33,787 bases of DNA from Candidatus Gastranaerophilales bacterium (GTDB lineage Bacteria; Cyanobacteriota; Vampirovibrionia; Gastranaerophilales; Gastranaerophilaceae), in the NCBI GenBank assembly GCA_947588755.1, contig CANPZB010000016.1, forward strand, positions 1 through 33,787, read 5' to 3'. The position numbers were made by a program, and so were the translations under genes. Below the pieces are notes generated by a model that was given only the letters and a program-made list of their open reading frames with translations, searched no databases and had not been told where the DNA came from. How positions within the stretch are numbered: position 1 is the first letter of the stretch; the number at the start of each line of letters is the position of its first letter. Below are positions 31,232 through 33,787 of the stretch, piece after piece.

Positions 31232-32179
31232 ATGTTGTTAGAAAAGATTGATGATTTTATAGCTTATTTGAAATACAAAACTATCAGGACAAAATATTAC
31301 AGACTTGCCGGGGAAAGAAAATATTTTGAGGATAATTTTTCAAAAGTAAATCCGGATGATTATGAATTGCTTATAAAAAATCTCGACGAAAAAAGCATTA
31401 GAACCGTAAATAACATTATTGAACGGATAAAATTAATAGTCACAAATCAAGATGCTGAAAAATTTGATTTTTGGGATTTAGATGAAAAAATTGTTTTAAA
31501 CCGTATAAAACATCATTATTGGTCAAGTATAAAAAATCTTCCCAATGGCAGTTATTCATATAAAAATTATATTTTACCGATAAAACATTTTGAAGTTAAT
31601 GTTATATATAATGATTGTAATATTAAAGAATTTAGCGATTTGTCCGACTTGAAAAATCGTTCAATAATTGATGTTGGCGGTTTTATCGGAGATAGTGCCG
31701 TTGTTTTAAGAAAGTATAGCGATGCACCGTTATACGTCTTTGAGCCTGATGACGAAAATTTTGGTTACTTGCAAAAAACAATTGAGTTGAATAATCTTAA
31801 AGATGTTATAACGGAAAAAATTGCACTCGGTGATAAAGAGGCAACGGTTTCTATGTCCGGTGTAAGCTGCTGTGCTAAAATTAATGATACTGACGGTGAT
31901 ATTAAACAAACTACATTAGATGCTTATGTTGAAGAACATAATATAAATGTAGGTTTGATTAAAGCAGATGTTGAAGGATATGAAAAACAACTTATATTAG
32001 GTGCAAAGAATACTATTTTAAAACAAAAACCTAAATTACTAATTTCAATGTATCATAATTATGAACAATTTTTCGGCTTAAAACCTATGATAGAAGATTT
32101 TGGCTATCGTTGTAAAGTTGTTAAACCCACAGACGGTGCTGTTTTACTTGAAACGGTTTTGGTTGCCGAACCTGTATAA
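31232..32179 (+). CDS. FkbM-family methyltransferase
   Basis: A 315-residue SAM-dependent methyltransferase of the FkbM type. The SAM site starts IIDVGGFIGDSA (about 146-157), and YVFEPDDENFGYL binds the ribose. KADVEGYEKQLILGA is the family motif. FkbM enzymes usually O-methylate sugars or polyketides, often in surface-glycan loci. The first 110 residues are an extra helical region. The gene stands alone under an Xre-controlled promoter. Its start has GGGG nine bases upstream. The acceptor is unknown. Confidence 0.9.
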   Translation: MLLEKIDDFIAYLKYKTIRTKYYRLAGERKYFEDNFSKVNPDDYELLIKNLDEKSIRTVNNIIERIKLIVTNQDAEKFDFWDLDEKIVLNRIKHHYWSSIKNLPNGSYSYKNYILPIKHFEVNVIYNDCNIKEFSDLSDLKNRSIIDVGGFIGDSAVVLRKYSDAPLYVFEPDDENFGYLQKTIELNNLKDVITEKIALGDKEATVSMSGVSCCAKINDTDGDIKQTTLDAYVEEHNINVGLIKADVEGYEKQLILGAKNTILKQKPKLLISMYHNYEQFFGLKPMIEDFGYRCKVVKPTDGAVLLETVLVAEPV

Positions 32180-32209
32180 TAAATTTTATTTCATATATAA
32201 AATCAGCAA

Positions 32210-32242
32210 ATAGGTCGAGTTTTACCCTACCTATAAGTTTTT
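32210..32242 (+). terminator. Probable terminator after the FkbM gene
   Basis: ATAGGT (32210-32215) pairs with ACCTAT (32229-32234), followed by AAG and a run of six T reaching the stop codon of the convergent prepilin gene. The stem is short, so strength is moderate. Confidence 0.5.
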
Positions 32243-33312
32243 TATTCGTGTAAGTAATTCAATTTCCCGTTTTGAATAATTGAAGCTGAACATCCCCATC
32301 CGTATGCATTTAAGTGACAGTCATCCTCCGGTATCGGAATTATTCTGTTTGGTTGAAGAAAAAATGAAAAAGTATCCTTGCCTATAGTGTTCGGATTTTT
32401 TTTACCGTTTACATCAACAAACAATACCCCGCAAACATTTTCAACAGGGATTTTGCCCCCTCCTGCCATATCTTTAGAACATATCCCCCTATCATTAACT
32501 CTACCCCAAAAATATGTACCGTCAGCAAGAATTGCTTTTGCGTATTTCGTCAATGTTTCATAATTATTACCAGCTTCACCGTTCAAAGCACGATATTGAA
32601 CATTTGACAAACAACCGGACTTATCACCGCAATACTTCGATATTTTAAGATAGGGAACAAGGTATTGTTCAAACATATTATTAGCAGAGTAAATCTTATT
32701 TTCTTCGTCATATTGCGTAATATTCCATTCATTAACAGGACCGTTATCTTTTATTGAAAGCATTAAAGCCTGACTCATAACCGAATAAAACTTCTTTACT
32801 TTAGAAACCGCAATATGTTCCTGATATTTTTGAATTAATGACGGCAAAGTCATAGCCGCCACAACGCCAATAATTCCGAGGGTGATTAAAACCTCTGCAA
32901 GGGTGAATGCGGCTCTACGTTTGTTGTGTTGCCGGGCTACGTGCGTAGCACCCTCTGCAAGGGTGAAACCGAATTTTCGGTAGGGTGCCGTGTGAGCGAT
33001 AGCGAACCCAACCCGTGAGGTGGAGCGGGACGTTACTCCCGCGACAACCCGAATAATTCGGGAAGCGGCTCTACGTGAAAAGTGAGAAGTGAGGGTATCT
33101 TTGGGTGAAAAGTGAAAGGTGAGAGGTGAAAAGACCTTATCGGCACTTCGTGCAAAATAATTGGCCGGATTGCTTCGCATTCGCTCGCAATGACGAGACA
33201 CCTCCATGTCATCCAGAACAAACATGTCATGCTGAACTTGTTTCAGCATCTTAGCCTTGTCGGGTCTTACAGTCTTTTCCAAAATCGTTGTATTTTTAAT
33301 TCTTTCTTTCAT
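32242..33312 (-). CDS. Prepilin-like secreted protein with a 135-residue mosaic leader
   Basis: A 356-codon gene for a second pilin/pseudopilin-like protein. The true site is RRAAFTLAEVLITLGIIG, so cleavage before Phe136 leaves 221 residues with Cys pairs (CGDKSGC, CSKD, CGV, DDCH, WGCS) and DVNGKKNPNTIGKDTF. The leader's first 30 residues (MKERIKNTTILEK, VRPDKAKMLKQVQHD) match the first prepilin. The rest translates at least three other repeat types, including an in-frame decoy FGFTLAE 20 codons before the real one. No ATG lies within about 90 codons of the real site, so the long leader must be translated unless a non-ATG start is used. The SD is AAGGAGAA. It is divergent from an Xre gene. 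Confidence 0.83.
   Translation of the reverse strand: MKERIKNTTILEKTVRPDKAKMLKQVQHDMFVLDDMEVSRHCERMRSNPANYFARSADKVFSPLTFHFSPKDTLTSHFSRRAASRIIRVVAGVTSRSTSRVGFAIAHTAPYRKFGFTLAEGATHVARQHNKRRAAFTLAEVLITLGIIGVVAAMTLPSLIQKYQEHIAVSKVKKFYSVMSQALMLSIKDNGPVNEWNITQYDEENKIYSANNMFEQYLVPYLKISKYCGDKSGCLSNVQYRALNGEAGNNYETLTKYAKAILADGTYFWGRVNDRGICSKDMAGGGKIPVENVCGVLFVDVNGKKNPNTIGKDTFSFFLQPNRIIPIPEDDCHLNAYGWGCSASIIQNGKLNYLHE
32909..33076 (-). repeat. 156-base in-frame segment bounded by 12-base direct repeats
   Basis: GCGGCTCTACGT occurs at 32909-32920 and 33065-33076. The offset is 156 bases (52 codons), so frame is kept. Inside are hairpins GCGGGA/TCCCGC (33025-33042), CCCGAATAATTCGGG (33048-33062) and ACCGAA/TTCGGT, and a second copy of CCTCTGCAAGGGTGAA (32952-32967, first copy 32892-32907). 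Confidence 0.8.
33166..33196. repeat. GGATTGCTTCGC / GCTCGCAATGACG-type repeat
   Basis: ATTGC (33169-33173) and GCAAT (33187-33191) bracket a GC-rich centre, followed by GACGAG. This is a common type of dispersed bacterial palindrome. Here it is translated as SRHCERMRSNPA within the second prepilin leader. Confidence 0.75.
33229..33249 (-). repeat. Palindromic repeat copy 5, inside the second prepilin leader
   Basis: The unit with core GCTGAACTTGTTTCAGC and flanks AT/AT. The C-G pair of the other copies is replaced by G-C, keeping the stem. It is translated as MLKQVQH on the minus strand. Confidence 0.9.
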
Positions 33313-33324
33313 TGTTCTCCTTTC

Positions 33325-33375
33325 ACCACCTATAGGTGGTAGTTAACTTGACTATAATGTACCACAATAGGTGGT
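33325..33375. promoter_or_regulatory. Two operator-like palindromes between the prepilin and Xre genes
   Basis: ACCACCTATAGGTGGT (33325-33340) is a perfect 16-bp palindrome. ACCACAATAGGTGGT (33361-33375) is a second copy that touches the xre ATG. TATAAT (33353-33358) lies between them on the plus strand. The second site's AGGTG may also act as the xre SD. Autorepression by the Xre protein, and control of the prepilin, is the natural reading. Confidence 0.65.
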
Positions 33376-33615
33376 ATGAGTCAAGACATTAATAAACATA
33401 AAATTCTAAAAAATCTCGGTAATAATATCAGAAAATACCGTAATGAACAGAATATTTCTCAGGAGGAACTGGCGTTCAAAATCAATTCCGCCCGAAATTT
33501 TGTCGGCTGTATTGAACGTGCTGAAAAATCACCGACAATTATTACACTTTGCAAAATCGCTAATGCATTAAACATGAAATTGGAAGAACTTGTCAAAGAT
33601 ATCGACAAGAATTGA
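33376..33615 (+). CDS. Small Xre-family transcription regulator
   Basis: A 79-residue Cro/CI-type helix-turn-helix protein (NIRKYRNEQNISQEELAFKINSARNFVGCIERAEKSPTI, recognition helix about 40-50). It is a single domain with a short charged C-terminus. It is divergent from the second prepilin gene over 63 bases holding two related palindromes. It is similar in size but only distantly similar in sequence to the Xre protein at 30900-31121. The start codon directly abuts one palindrome. The gene after it begins beyond a separate strong promoter. Confidence 0.9.
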   Translation: MSQDINKHKILKNLGNNIRKYRNEQNISQEELAFKINSARNFVGCIERAEKSPTIITLCKIANALNMKLEELVKDIDKN

Positions 33616-33676
33616 GATATTTGAATATAGGCTTATATCTTTAGTTCGCGAGTTTAAATCAGTATTTTTATATTTC

Positions 33677-33705
33677 TTGACAAAACTTAAAGAAAATGTT
33701 AGAAT
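33677..33705 (+). promoter_or_regulatory. Strong sigma70-type promoter B
   Basis: TTGACA (33677-33682), 17 bases and TAGAAT (33700-33705) are followed by GTTTATAAA (33708-33716). It closely matches promoter A at 27229-27268, including TTCTTGACAAAA and TTAA before GAAAA. Confidence 0.75.
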
Positions 33706-33745
33706 TCGTTTATAAATGGGAATAATAAATACAGGGGGTCATGAA

Positions 33746-33787
33746 ATGGCAGATGTAGAGATTAAAAACGGACAAGCGGGGGGGGGG
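33746..33787 (+). CDS. Truncated gene start running into a poly-G tract (partial)
   Basis: Fourteen codons (MADVEIKNGQAGGG) from an ATG with a GGGGG SD-like stretch (33734-33738) reach the window edge inside a ten-G run. Nothing can be said about the product beyond this. The gene is driven by promoter B. Confidence 0.6.
   Translation, partial: MADVEIKNGQAGGG
33778..33787 (+). repeat. Ten-G homopolymer at the right edge
   Basis: The window ends in at least ten G. The tract may continue. Contig breaks at such runs are common, so the true length and the sequence beyond are unknown. Confidence 0.85.

Noticed and set aside
33640-33662. Sequence with a faint T-loop look (GTTCGCGAGTTTAAATC) considered as a tRNA end
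   Set aside because: No acceptor stem, anticodon arm or D arm can be paired around it.

Overview
This AT-rich window looks like a chromosomal piece of a Gram-negative-type bacterium. The best guess is an uncultured gut member of the Gastranaerophilales (non-photosynthetic Melainabacteria/Vampirovibrionia). The evidence is low GC, secreted prepilin-like proteins with the FTLAEVLITLGIIG signature, a scattered palindromic repeat with core CCTGAAC/GTTTCAGG, an MlaA-type outer-membrane lipid-asymmetry domain, TonB-like periplasmic proteins and an Smc/ScpAB condensin. This taxonomic call is inference; no rRNA or tRNA gene is present.

Left third (1-11.7 kb): a minus-strand operon of overlapping genes runs smc, scpA, scpB and a membrane-anchored matrixin-like metalloprotease with TPRs. 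Next come an alpha-glucan phosphorylase relative that lacks the usual pyridoxal-phosphate lysine, two small unknown genes, and divergently mutS.

Middle (11.8-19.3 kb): a tight plus-strand operon of six genes encodes a membrane-anchored vWA protein, an FHA-like polytopic membrane protein, a TonB-like protein, two very small membrane proteins (49 and 66 aa) and a zinc-ribbon TonB-like protein. It converges on a third secreted TonB-like protein. I know no described system with this composition, so it is my main candidate for an undescribed envelope machine. It is followed by an unusual fusion of an MlaA domain to an alpha/beta-hydrolase-like domain.

19.3-27.1 kb: dtd; then a zinc-ribbon/RGG-like/duplicated-domain protein in one operon with rimM and trmD; a HEAT-repeat protein with a small membrane protein; a YkgJ-type Cys-cluster protein; and a large GH57/DUF3536 protein behind a small secreted protein.

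Right part (27.1-33.8 kb) is accessory-like. It holds two prepilin genes whose N-terminal leaders have absorbed palindromic repeats in frame, mnmA, a two-cluster iron-sulfur oxidoreductase subunit, two small Xre regulators each divergent from a neighbour across palindromic operators, and an FkbM methyltransferase. Two loci share a nearly identical promoter followed by a run of ten G; one of these runs is the right edge of the window and truncates a gene.

Across the window several SD-less genes have a -10 hexamer exactly six bases before the ATG, which suggests that leaderless transcription is common in this organism.
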